From: Anaerotruncus sp. G3(2012)
GTDB taxonomy: Bacteria; Bacillota; Clostridia; Oscillospirales; Ruminococcaceae
Assembly: GCF_000403395.2 (NCBI RefSeq)
Contig: NZ_KE159678.1
Coordinates: 10,741-42,767 of the forward strand
Reading direction: 5' to 3'
Length of the DNA stretch: 32,027 nucleotides
In this document: in pieces, positions 15,734 through 21,863 of the stretch
How positions within the stretch are numbered: the stretch's first letter is position 1
How the letters are laid out: each line of letters begins with the position of its first letter
Program-made: the position numbers and the translations under genes
The notes under the pieces: generated by a model
Seen by the model: only the letters and a program-made list of their open reading frames with translations
Databases searched by the model: none
Told to the model about the DNA's origin: nothing

Positions 15734-16669
15734 ATGGCAAAACTGACAGGACAGGAGATCACACGGGTCAAGGGGATGGGCTTCCTGCTCAACCGGGGGA
15801 CCGAAAATTTTTCCGGACGCATTGTCCCGGCGGCGGGGGTGTTCACAGCGGACGAGCTGACCGCGATTGCAGAATGTGCGCGGCGTTTTGGCAGCGGCAA
15901 GGTGGTGATGACCAGCCGCCTCACTGCGGAGCTGATCGGTATCCCGTTTGACCAGATCGAGCCGGCGCGGGAATTTGCGGCGCAGGCGGGGCTTTCGTTT
16001 GGCGGTACCGGGGCGAAAATCCGCCCGGTGACGGCCTGTAAGGGGACCACCTGCATCTATGGCAACTTTGACACCCAGGCAATGGCAAAAGAAATCCATG
16101 ACCGGTATTACATCGGCTGGAAGGATGTCAAACTGCCGCACAAGTTTAAAATTGCGGTTGGAGGATGCCCGAACAGCTGTATGAAACCGAGCTTGAACGA
16201 TTTTGGCGTGGAAGGGCACCGCGTCCCACAGTACGACAGGGACAAATGCCGCGGATGCAAGGTCTGCCAGATCGAGAAGCATTGCCCGGTCAAAGCCGCG
16301 AAGCTGGTAGGGGACAAGATGGAGATTGACGAGAAGGTTTGCAAGACCTGCGGCGTTTGCACCGGAAAATGCCCGTTTAAGGCGATTGCGGAGAATGGGC
16401 CGGTCGAATACCAGATTTTTGTCGGCGGGACCTGGGGCAAACATACCCGGATGGGAACCCCGCTTTCCCGGCTGGTAACACAGGACGAAATTTTCCCTCT
16501 GTTGGAAAAAACGATGCTCTGGTTTAAGGAAAACGCCTATCAGAAAGAGCGGCTTGGCGCAGCGATCGACCGAATCGGGGCGGATAAGATGGAGGCTGCC
16601 CTGTTCAGTGATGGCCTGCTGGAACGGAAAGAGGAAATCCTCGCGGCAGAGGTCAAGACAAGACCATAA
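15734..16669 (+). CDS. Siroheme/[4Fe-4S] reductase-like protein with ferredoxin domain
   Basis: A 311-residue cytoplasmic protein of the nitrite/sulfite reductase ferredoxin-half family, similar in layout to anaerobic sulfite reductase subunit AsrC. Residues 1-90 carry the ferredoxin-half beta fold; Cys102, Cys107, Cys145 and Cys149 (ACKGTTC and GGCPNSC) form the siroheme-[4Fe-4S] site; residues about 168-215 hold two inserted ferredoxin clusters with Cys172/175/178/184 and Cys203/206/209/213. The first cluster has five instead of the usual three residues before its last Cys. All metal ligands are present, so it should be redox active with sulfite, nitrite or a related substrate. AsrA and AsrB, or other electron donors, are not adjacent. 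A TGGGGA site lies about 10 bp before the ATG. Confidence 0.85.
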   Translation: MAKLTGQEITRVKGMGFLLNRGTENFSGRIVPAAGVFTADELTAIAECARRFGSGKVVMTSRLTAELIGIPFDQIEPAREFAAQAGLSFGGTGAKIRPVTACKGTTCIYGNFDTQAMAKEIHDRYYIGWKDVKLPHKFKIAVGGCPNSCMKPSLNDFGVEGHRVPQYDRDKCRGCKVCQIEKHCPVKAAKLVGDKMEIDEKVCKTCGVCTGKCPFKAIAENGPVEYQIFVGGTWGKHTRMGTPLSRLVTQDEIFPLLEKTMLWFKENAYQKERLGAAIDRIGADKMEAALFSDGLLERKEEILAAEVKTRP

Positions 16670-16695
16670 AACGGTACGCGGTCCGAACCGGGAAC

Positions 16696-16733
16696 AGGAG
16701 GGGCAGAAGCGGTTACGTTCTTCTGTCCCTCCT
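16696..16733. terminator. Hairpin between convergent genes
   Basis: AGGAGGGGCAGAAG (16696-16709) and CTTCTGTCCCTCCT (16720-16733) form a 14-bp stem with one G-U pair, between the siroheme-protein gene and the convergent GNAT gene. No strong T-run follows, so bidirectional termination is likely but not certain. Confidence 0.6.
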
Positions 16734-16747
16734 GCCCGCGTTTGGAC

Positions 16748-17191
16748 TTATGCATTTTTTTGCCATTCCATCCGATGCTCTAGGTGGGGAGGGAACCCGC
16801 TCGGTTTCGGTTCCCCTGCGGAAAAGCCATGCCGCTCATAAAACCGCTTTGCACGCGGATTTTCGGCAAAGACATCGAGCGAAAGACAGTCGAAGCGTTT
16901 TTGACAGTCGGACAAAAGCAGGCTTCCGATCCCCTGTCCCTGTAGTTTGGGGTCCACAAACAGCCCCGCAATGTAGCTGCCCTGCAGGCCGATGAACCCG
17001 CAGAGCCGCCCTTCGCGCTCGCAGACAAAAACAGTTGCCTGTACAAGCGCATTCCGCAGGTCTGGCAGATGCTCCTGCCAGACCTCTGCCGGTAGGAATG
17101 CATGGGCGCCGGTGTTCGCCGCCAGCCAGATTTCCGCAGCCTGGTCGCGATCCTCCGGCCGGAATGCCCGGACAACGCCTTGTATGTTCAT
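16748..17191 (-). CDS. GNAT-family N-acetyltransferase
   Basis: A 147-residue acetyl-CoA-dependent acyltransferase. The acetyl-CoA loop is FVDPKLQGQGIGSLLL (Q-x-x-G-x-G pattern), followed by LDVFAENPRAKRFYERHGF, the usual C-terminal GNAT helix and strand. Substrate unknown; this close-packed form resembles small-molecule or peptide acetyltransferases. ATG 17191 has AGGAGGT upstream; a TTG one codon earlier is less likely. The gene is divergent from the thioesterase gene, with 95 bp between. Confidence 0.88.
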   Translation of the reverse strand: MNIQGVVRAFRPEDRDQAAEIWLAANTGAHAFLPAEVWQEHLPDLRNALVQATVFVCEREGRLCGFIGLQGSYIAGLFVDPKLQGQGIGSLLLSDCQKRFDCLSLDVFAENPRAKRFYERHGFSAGEPKPSGFPPHLEHRMEWQKNA

Positions 17192-17286
17192 CAAAAGACC
17201 TCCTTATCTGCATCCTTTTGAATGATCCTGTTGATACCGGTTTTCCCGGCGTGGAAAATCCGGGGAAGAATGAAAGGGGAGATTCC

Positions 17287-17763
17287 ATGCAAAAAAGGGA
17301 AAAGCGGGTGTCGGAATCCCGCACCGAACAGATACAGATTGTTATGCCTGCGCACATCAACGGCTATGGGCGGCTGTTTGGCGGACAGCTCATGCAGTGG
17401 ATTGATGTGGTAGCGGCGGTCTGCGCGCGCCGCCATGCAAACAGGACGATTACCACCGTCTCGGTGGACAATCTGCATTTCAAAGCCGCAGCGCACATAG
17501 AGGACCTTGTGGTGCTGATCGGGCAGGTCACCTATGTGGGCAATACCTCGATGGAGGTGCGGGTGGATACCTTTGTCGAACAGATCGACGGTGTGAAAAA
17601 CCTTGTGAATCAGGCGTATTTCGTTATGGTTGCACTCGACGAAAACGAACGCCCCACCACTGTCCCGGGCCTGATTCTTGAGACAGAGGAAGAGCGTGCG
17701 GAGTGGGAGGCGGGACAAAGGCGTTCCAATCTGCGCCGCCAGCGCAGGCGGGAGCAGTTTTGA
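17287..17763 (+). CDS. Hotdog-fold acyl-CoA thioesterase (YciA-like)
   Basis: A 158-residue hotdog-fold enzyme hydrolysing acyl-CoA to free acid and CoA. The family stretch HINGYGRLFGGQLMQWIDV is followed by SVDNLHFKAAAHIEDLVVL and a VGNTSMEVRVDTF strand, and the protein ends with a basic RRSNLRRQRRREQ tail. AAAGGGGA is 6 bp before ATG 17287; the frame is open much further upstream, but that part overlaps the divergent GNAT gene and has no ribosome site. Physiological substrate unknown. Confidence 0.88.
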   Translation: MQKREKRVSESRTEQIQIVMPAHINGYGRLFGGQLMQWIDVVAAVCARRHANRTITTVSVDNLHFKAAAHIEDLVVLIGQVTYVGNTSMEVRVDTFVEQIDGVKNLVNQAYFVMVALDENERPTTVPGLILETEEERAEWEAGQRRSNLRRQRRREQF

Positions 17764-17765
17764 AA

Positions 17766-17792
17766 CCTGCCCGCCGGACCGGCCGGGTCAGG
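17766..17792. terminator. Hairpin between convergent thioesterase and small membrane gene
   Basis: CCTGCCCG (17766-17773) pairs with CGGGTCAGG (17784-17792, one bulged T). No T-run follows on either strand, so only a possible shared terminator. Confidence 0.4.
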
Positions 17793-17794
17793 GC

Positions 17795-17995
17795 TTAGAG
17801 CATGATGTCCGGATGCTCGTGTTCCCGGATTTTGGGCCGCTCGGGCTTGGTATCAACGGTTGCCGTATTGGGGCAGCCGGAGCACATGCTTCCCGGAAGC
17901 TGATGGCCCTGCCTTTTGAGGTACTCTACAAAGATGCAAGCCGCAATTCCGACCAGAAAAATGACTCCCAGAATGATCCATTCCAAAATAGACAT
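17795..17995 (-). CDS. FeoB-associated Cys-rich membrane protein-like
   Basis: A 66-residue protein with one N-terminal membrane helix (SILEWIILGVIFLVGIAACI), a short charged linker and a Cys motif (MCSGCPN), ending in a His/Asp/Glu-rich tail. This is the pattern of the small FeoB-associated Cys-rich membrane proteins found next to ferrous-iron transporters. No feoA or feoB is in the window, so a role in iron handling is inference. AAAGGGGG lies 8-12 bp before ATG 17995 and a good promoter precedes it. Confidence 0.7.
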   Translation of the reverse strand: MSILEWIILGVIFLVGIAACIFVEYLKRQGHQLPGSMCSGCPNTATVDTKPERPKIREHEHPDIML

Positions 17996-18026
17996 GAAAA
18001 ATGCCCCCTTTCTGCTCTCTGGATTT

Positions 18027-18055
18027 ATCATAGCAGATTTCAGGGGCATTTTCAA
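18027..18055 (-). promoter_or_regulatory. Promoter of the FeoB-associated-like gene
   Basis: On the minus strand TTGAAA (18050-18055), 17-bp spacer, TATGAT (18027-18032) with extended -10 TGC. Confidence 0.75.
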
Positions 18056-18091
18056 TCTTTTCCAGAGGCAATTCCGTTGCTGGCGTCCTGC

Positions 18092-18274
18092 TTATTGGCT
18101 GCCCAGCATGGTTTCCGCATATCGTCTCAGCTCGTCCATACTGTGAACGTCGCAGGTGCGCTGCTGGATCATCCCCTGGACATAGTCCGGGAGCGCCATA
18201 AAATAGGTCTTGGCGGATTCGCTCGAGCTTAGAAGGGCGTTCAGGTTTTTCGCATAGTGCCGTTTTTCAGACAT
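18092..18274 (-). CDS. 60-residue helical protein, paralogue A
   Basis: A 60-residue protein beginning MSEKRHYAKNLNALL and containing TYFMALPDYVQGMIQQR and ELRRYAETML. It aligns without gaps over most of its length with the gene at 18724-18906: both have L-x-x-LL, a Y-F-x-x-LP-x-Y core, then E-L-x-x-YA. Similar small proteins are common in Clostridia, but I know no function. AGGTG site before ATG 18274. It is separated from its paralogue by about 450 bp of gene-free sequence. Confidence 0.75.
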   Translation of the reverse strand: MSEKRHYAKNLNALLSSSESAKTYFMALPDYVQGMIQQRTCDVHSMDELRRYAETMLGSQ

Positions 18275-18723
18275 CTCAATCACCTCGTTTTGGACTGTGC
18301 CCAAAAGCTGCACTGGGCAGTTCGGGTGCAGGTTTATAGTCGGCATACTTAAAAATAAGTCTTTGAACCTGTATTCATAATCAGAGGATGTCGGATGGGC
18401 GAGGGATTTTGCTGCCCTGCAAGGCGAAAAAACGCAGACAATACTTTGTGTATTGCAAGATTTTTCAACGCGGCAGGCCGGCAAAAGACCCGCTCAGACG
18501 GTGTCGAATGGTTGTGAATACGGGTTCTTTGTTAAGCGGCGGGCAAAAGCTTGCAAACGCATGGGGCGCGCCTGCTGCCCGCGTTATCCGAAGCAGAGCT
18601 GTTTACAGCAGCTCCCTCGCGGCTGTTTCGCCGCGGGTTTGAAAAGAAACAGGGTGGCTCTTTTCAACTGCTTCGATTCTAGTATCGGCAGAGGAGAGGG
18701 TTCCGATACCGGGGAAATCCAAC
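18275..18723. other. Gene-free, hairpin-rich stretch between the paralogues
   Basis: No credible gene. It holds several stem-loops: CAATAC/GTATTG (18439-18455), AGCTG/CAGCT near 18598-18614, a CGCGGC/GCCGCG hairpin near 18618-18635, TTGAAAAG/CTTTTCAA (18639-18646 and 18660-18667) and GTATCGG/CCGATAC (18682-18688 and 18703-18709). One should end the 18724 transcript on the minus strand; the leader and promoter of the 18092-18274 gene must also be here, but I see no convincing -35/-10 pair. Confidence 0.5.
18427..18455 (-). terminator. Weak terminator candidate on the minus strand
   Basis: Stem CAATAC/GTATTG with a 5-nt loop (18439-18455), followed on the minus strand after six bases by a run of six T (18427-18432). 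Confidence 0.35.
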
Positions 18724-18906
18724 CTATTCGTGCAGGCCGCGCTGGATGTCGTCCGCATACTGATGCAGTTCGGTTTCGGTGCGTATTGTTTCGTGGCTGC
18801 GGCAGACAAGATCCCGCAGATAGGTGGGCAGTGAGTAAAAATAATGGTTGGCTTTGATGTTGTGTTCCAGAAGGGTCTGGAGGCCGTCAGGCTGTTGTAT
18901 TGTCAT
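18724..18906 (-). CDS. 60-residue helical protein, paralogue B
   Basis: A 60-residue protein starting MTIQQPDGLQTLLEHN with the core HYFYSLPTYLRDLVCR and the end ELHQYADDIQRG. It is a diverged copy of the protein at 18092-18274, with identical length and the same LP-x-Y and YA positions. Function unknown. GAGGTG lies 8 bp before ATG 18906, and a promoter with a palindrome over its -10 box lies about 180 bp upstream, giving a long leader. Confidence 0.75.
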   Translation of the reverse strand: MTIQQPDGLQTLLEHNIKANHYFYSLPTYLRDLVCRSHETIRTETELHQYADDIQRGLHE

Positions 18907-19082
18907 ATCGTGTTCACCTCTTGGATAGAATAAGTCTGTTACAGATTTTTTGGGAGGTTGTTTGAAAAGGGAGGAACGAGGCGGATTTTTCACAGCGGAC
19001 ACCGCTTCCTGTTGAAAAAGGCGGGCGTTTCATGTTTCAAGCAGTCCCCCAAGGGTTGGGCGCAGGCAGAAGGACCTGCATT

Positions 19083-19112
19083 GCCTATATAGTATAGGCG
19101 GTGATCTGTCAA
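19083..19112 (-). promoter_or_regulatory. Promoter with overlapping palindrome for paralogue B
   Basis: On the minus strand TTGACA (19107-19112), 17-bp spacer, TATAGG (19084-19089). The -10 box lies within the perfect palindrome GCCTATA-TAG-TATAGGC (19083-19099), a possible repressor site. Confidence 0.5.
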
Positions 19113-19152
19113 AGCATACGGGCGGCAGGAGGATTTTTTTGAGGGATGAAAG

Positions 19153-19177
19153 AAGCCGCCTGACAGGCGGCTTTTTT
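19153..19177. terminator. Bidirectional terminator
   Basis: AAGCCGCCTG and CAGGCGGCTT (19153-19173) are perfect 10-bp arms; TTTTTT follows on the plus strand and TTCTTTC on the minus strand. It lies just after the minus-strand 60-residue gene that ends at 19191. Confidence 0.8.
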
Positions 19178-19190
19178 CCGGAACAGGGGA

Positions 19191-19373
19191 TTACATGATG
19201 TGTTCTTCACAGAAGTTATCCAGCACCCGCATTCCCATCTTTTCGGGAGAACCGACGGTGAATTTTGCGATGGTTACATCATCGAAAGCGGGGCAGACAC
19301 GCTTTTCAGGGTTCAGGCGGAGCGAGTCGCTGATTTCGGGAACATCTGGCTGCTGTCTTTTTTTCTTTTCCAT
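19191..19373 (-). CDS. 60-residue hypothetical protein
   Basis: A 60-residue soluble protein, unrelated by eye to the two paralogues: basic start (MEKKKRQQPDVPEI), a middle NPEKRVCPAFDDVTIAKF segment and an acidic end FCEEHIM, two Cys in all. I do not recognise it. Support as a gene: GAGGTGA ribosome site with good spacing before ATG 19373, and flanking terminators on both sides (19153-19177 and 19412-19467), which make it its own short unit. No convincing promoter is seen in the about 40 bp between hairpin and start. Confidence 0.6.
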   Translation of the reverse strand: MEKKKRQQPDVPEISDSLRLNPEKRVCPAFDDVTIAKFTVGSPEKMGMRVLDNFCEEHIM

Positions 19374-19411
19374 AAAAATCACCTCAGAGTTAGGATGCTC
19401 CCAAAAGCCCA

Positions 19412-19467
19412 TTTTAAAAATAGAAACAACCGGCTGGACAGGATAAAATTTCCTGATCGACCGGTTG
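19412..19467 (-). terminator. Terminator of the NUDIX-mutY unit
   Basis: CAACCGG (19427-19433) pairs with CCGGTTG (19461-19467) and an inner CAGGA (19439-19443) with TCCTG (19451-19455). On the minus strand a T-rich tail (GTTTCTATTTTT) follows. Confidence 0.7.
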
Positions 19468-19595
19468 CATCAGAGGCTGTTTGACAAATTGAAACAAACT
19501 TTAGGAGCTTGCAACATCAACTGAAACGTGCAGATTTTCCGCCGGGATATGCGCGGCAGGTATTGGCAGGGCTTCCTGGATGTGAAACAAACCCC

Positions 19596-20639
19596 CTACG
19601 CTTCCACAGCCGGAAGATAAGCGCGAAAGGCGGAGGGCAGGGGGTATTCCTCCCGGAGCTGATCCGGCCCTGCCCACACCAGTTCCTCACTGGGCGAGGC
19701 TTCTTCGACGGTGATCCTCAGCCCGGTCATCCACCATTCAACATGTGTGAAGATATGCTTGGCTTCCCCGAGCGGCTGGACCCGGAGTGGTTCCAGCCCC
19801 CAGCCGCGCACAGCCGCAACCGCTTCGGCCTGTCCGGCCTCTCCAGATAAGGAAGGAAGTTCCCATAGACCTGCCAACAGCCCTTTGGGAGGCCGCCGCC
19901 GGAGCGCAATCCGATGGTCCCGTACCAGAAGCAAAATCGTGCGATGTTCCAGTTTGCGGGGCTTTTTCGCAGTTTTGACCGGCAGGTCGGGCGCAACCCC
20001 CTGTTTCCTGCCTTCGCACAGCCTGTATACCGGGCAATTTTTACAATCCGGCATCCCGTTCGGGACACAGACGGTTGCGCCCAGTTCCATCAGACTCTGA
20101 TTAAACGTCCCCGGCTCCAGTACAGGCATCACCTTTCGCAGCTCATCTCCAACCAAGATGCGGGTTGCCGGGTCGGAAATGTCCGCATGGCTCGCGGTGA
20201 TCCGAGAGATCACACGCAATACGTTTCCGTCCACCGCCGGCTGTGCGATCCCATAGGAGATGGAGGCGATCGCCCCCGCCGTATAGGGGCCGATTCCCGG
20301 CAGGGAAAGAAGTGCGTCATAATCGGCGGGCAGCTGTCCGCCATACTGCGCAACAAGGACCTGTGCTGCCTTTTGCAGGTTGCGGGCGCGGTTATAATAG
20401 CCAAGCCCTTCCCAGAGCTTTAAAAGCTGCTGCTCGGAGCAGCTGGCCAGCGACTGGACATCCGGCAGGGCTTCGATAAACCGTGTGAAATATCCTTTGA
20501 CGGCCTCCACGCGGGTTTGTTGCAGCATGATTTCGGAAATCCAGACCCGGTAGGGGGTGGCCTCCCGCCGCCATGGAAGATCCCGCTTGTTGGCCTGATA
20601 CCACTCGATCAGAGGGCGGACGATCTCCTGAAGCTCCAT
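19596..20639 (-). CDS. mutY: A/G-specific adenine DNA glycosylase MutY
   Basis: A 347-residue base-excision-repair enzyme removing adenine paired with 8-oxoguanine. Glu36 in WISEIMLQQT, the helix-hairpin-helix LPGIGPYTAGAI (113-124) and catalytic Asp137 in VDGNVLRV are intact. The [4Fe-4S] ligands are Cys191, Cys199, Cys202 and Cys208, with seven residues in the first gap, as in other clostridial copies I recall. The C-terminal about 110 residues form the NUDIX-like 8-oxoG recognition domain. The start is ATG 20639, which overlaps the NUDIX gene's stop by one base (TGATG), so the two genes are translationally coupled; an earlier in-frame start would lie inside that gene. Confidence 0.95.
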   Translation of the reverse strand: MELQEIVRPLIEWYQANKRDLPWRREATPYRVWISEIMLQQTRVEAVKGYFTRFIEALPDVQSLASCSEQQLLKLWEGLGYYNRARNLQKAAQVLVAQYGGQLPADYDALLSLPGIGPYTAGAIASISYGIAQPAVDGNVLRVISRITASHADISDPATRILVGDELRKVMPVLEPGTFNQSLMELGATVCVPNGMPDCKNCPVYRLCEGRKQGVAPDLPVKTAKKPRKLEHRTILLLVRDHRIALRRRPPKGLLAGLWELPSLSGEAGQAEAVAAVRGWGLEPLRVQPLGEAKHIFTHVEWWMTGLRITVEEASPSEELVWAGPDQLREEYPLPSAFRAYLPAVEA

Positions 20640-21199
20640 CAGAGTTCCACCGCCTTTCGAATCAGTTTCTGATAGATCGGGAGCATCGCCGGTTCGCTGC
20701 AAAATTCCTCCAGACGGTCGATCGGGATCCACTGCACGCCGCTGTTCTCTTCGGGCCTGACCGTGGGCGGCTGGCTGTCATCCGCCTCGAGCAGGTAGGA
20801 GACTGAAAGGTGAAGATGCGCAGAAACATACTGCCCGCGTCTATAGTGTCCAGGGACCGACAGCAGGTCAAGCGCTGCAATGCCGGTATCCAGAGCACGG
20901 ATCCCATGAACGCCGGTTTCCTCTTCGGCCTCCCGCAGCGCGACGGAAAGCTGGTCCGGCTCACCATCTGCATGGCCGCCTGTCCAGGACCAGCTTTTAT
21001 AGAGGTTATGATAAACCATCAGAACATGGTCTCGTTTGGGGTTGAAAATCATCCCTGAGCCGGTGATGTGTGCAAGCTCACAGTCCCGGGTCAGGATCAT
21101 TTCTGAAAACCACTTTGCTAGTGAGAGGATACGTTCCCGGTCAATCGTTTCCTGCTCACAGCAGGGTCGGTATTCTTGTATCTGTGTTAAAAAATCCAT
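20639..21199 (-). CDS. NUDIX hydrolase
   Basis: A 186-residue pyrophosphohydrolase. The Nudix box is GGHADGEPDQLSVALREAEE followed by ETGV (residues 74-97); the REAEEETG metal-binding half is perfect, but the first box glutamate is out of register by one (Glu80-Pro81 where relatives have an acidic residue at 81). Substrate unknown; coupling to mutY suggests cleaning of oxidised nucleotides, by analogy with MutT, but this is inference. ATG 21199 follows a GGGGGCG site. Upstream in the same frame is tRNA sequence, so longer starts are excluded. It may be transcribed by read-through from the tRNA promoter, or from a weak promoter I cannot identify. Confidence 0.88.
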   Translation of the reverse strand: MDFLTQIQEYRPCCEQETIDRERILSLAKWFSEMILTRDCELAHITGSGMIFNPKRDHVLMVYHNLYKSWSWTGGHADGEPDQLSVALREAEEETGVHGIRALDTGIAALDLLSVPGHYRRGQYVSAHLHLSVSYLLEADDSQPPTVRPEENSGVQWIPIDRLEEFCSEPAMLPIYQKLIRKAVEL

Positions 21200-21267
21200 C
21201 AAAATCGCCCCCTGCAGTTTCGGCCTATTTGGCGTTATCTGATCGGACCGCAGATGCTTACAGAAAA

Positions 21268-21301
21268 TAAAAAAACTGATATGCAATACATACCAGTTTT
21301 T
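21268..21301 (-). terminator. Terminator of the tRNA unit
   Basis: On the minus strand AAAAACTG-GTATG and CATAT-CAGTTTTT form a stem of about 13 bp with a short loop, followed by a T-rich run (complement of 21264-21275). Confidence 0.8.
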
Positions 21302-21302
21302 C

Positions 21303-21378
21303 TGGAGCGGGTTACGAGGCTCGAACTCGCTACCTCCACCTTGGCAAGGTGGCGCTCTACCAAATGAGCTAAACCCGC
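21303..21378 (-). tRNA. tRNA-Gly: tRNA-Gly (GCC)
   Basis: Acceptor GCGGGTT/AACCCGC, D-arm GCTC/GAGC, anticodon stem CCACC/GGTGG with loop TTGCCAA (anticodon GCC), T-arm GCGAG-TTCGAGC-CTCGT, discriminator T and encoded CCA. 76 nt. Confidence 0.97.
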
Positions 21379-21400
21379 AATACAAAATTCCAACAGAAAG

Positions 21401-21477
21401 TGGCGACCCGGATGGGGCTCGAACCCACGACCTCTAGCGTGACAGGCTAGCGTTCTAACCAACTGAACTACCGGGCC
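21401..21477 (-). tRNA. tRNA-Asp: tRNA-Asp (GTC)
   Basis: Acceptor GGCCCGG/CCGGGTC, anticodon stem CTAGC/GCTAG with loop CTGTCAC (anticodon GTC), T-loop GTGGG-TTCGAGC-CCCAT, discriminator G and encoded CCA. 77 nt; lies 22 nt before tRNA-Gly in the same transcript. Confidence 0.97.
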
Positions 21478-21560
21478 GGATTGAAAGACAAAAGCAATCC
21501 TGCATGTCCACCCACCGGGGAACCATTTGGTCAGAAGCTGCTTTCCTTACAACGTTATTT

Positions 21561-21589
21561 ATCATACAGGATTTTTATGCAAATGTCAA
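21561..21589 (-). promoter_or_regulatory. Promoter of the tRNA-Asp/tRNA-Gly unit
   Basis: On the minus strand TTGACA (21584-21589), 17-bp spacer, TATGAT (21561-21566); about 75 bp before tRNA-Asp. Confidence 0.85.
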
Positions 21590-21636
21590 CAGATTTTTCT
21601 ATATTTTCTTGAGAAGATCGCCTTCGAATTTAGACA

Positions 21637-21665
21637 TGGACTTTCCAGCCTGGCTATGCTATAAT
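21637..21665 (+). promoter_or_regulatory. Promoter of the sensor kinase-binding protein-AEC operon
   Basis: TGGACT (21637-21642), 17-bp spacer, perfect TATAAT (21660-21665) with extended -10 TGC. Confidence 0.75.
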
Positions 21666-21863
21666 TATATGAATAAAAGCAGAGCGTTGTTGTCGTTTTG
21701 CCTTCCTTGAAGGACGCTGTATCGTTTTACAGCATTCTGCATATGTTACATCAGGGCTAAAACCGGCAGAGCGAGTTCAAAGTTGATCTTACTGCGGAAT
21801 CATCAGCCAATGGTCTGGCGGTGGCATGGGAATCCGGATGAATGCAAGGTGGTATGGGCAGCT
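21666..21863 (+). other. Long untranslated leader of the sensor kinase gene
   Basis: About 190 nt between predicted transcription start and ATG. It contains a clear hairpin, GCTGTA-TCGTTT-TACAGC (about 21714-21735), and GC-rich sequence near 21820-21850. I compared it by eye with c-di-GMP, cobalamin and THF riboswitch cores and found no match. Confidence 0.4.

Noticed and set aside
17035-17286. Longer N-terminus for the thioesterase
   Set aside because: It would overlap most of the divergent GNAT gene and its ribosome site; ATG 17287 has its own good site and starts where family members start.
21666-21863. Known riboswitch in the sensor-kinase leader
   Set aside because: By eye no match to c-di-GMP, cobalamin, THF or preQ1 cores; a covariance-model search would be needed to settle this.
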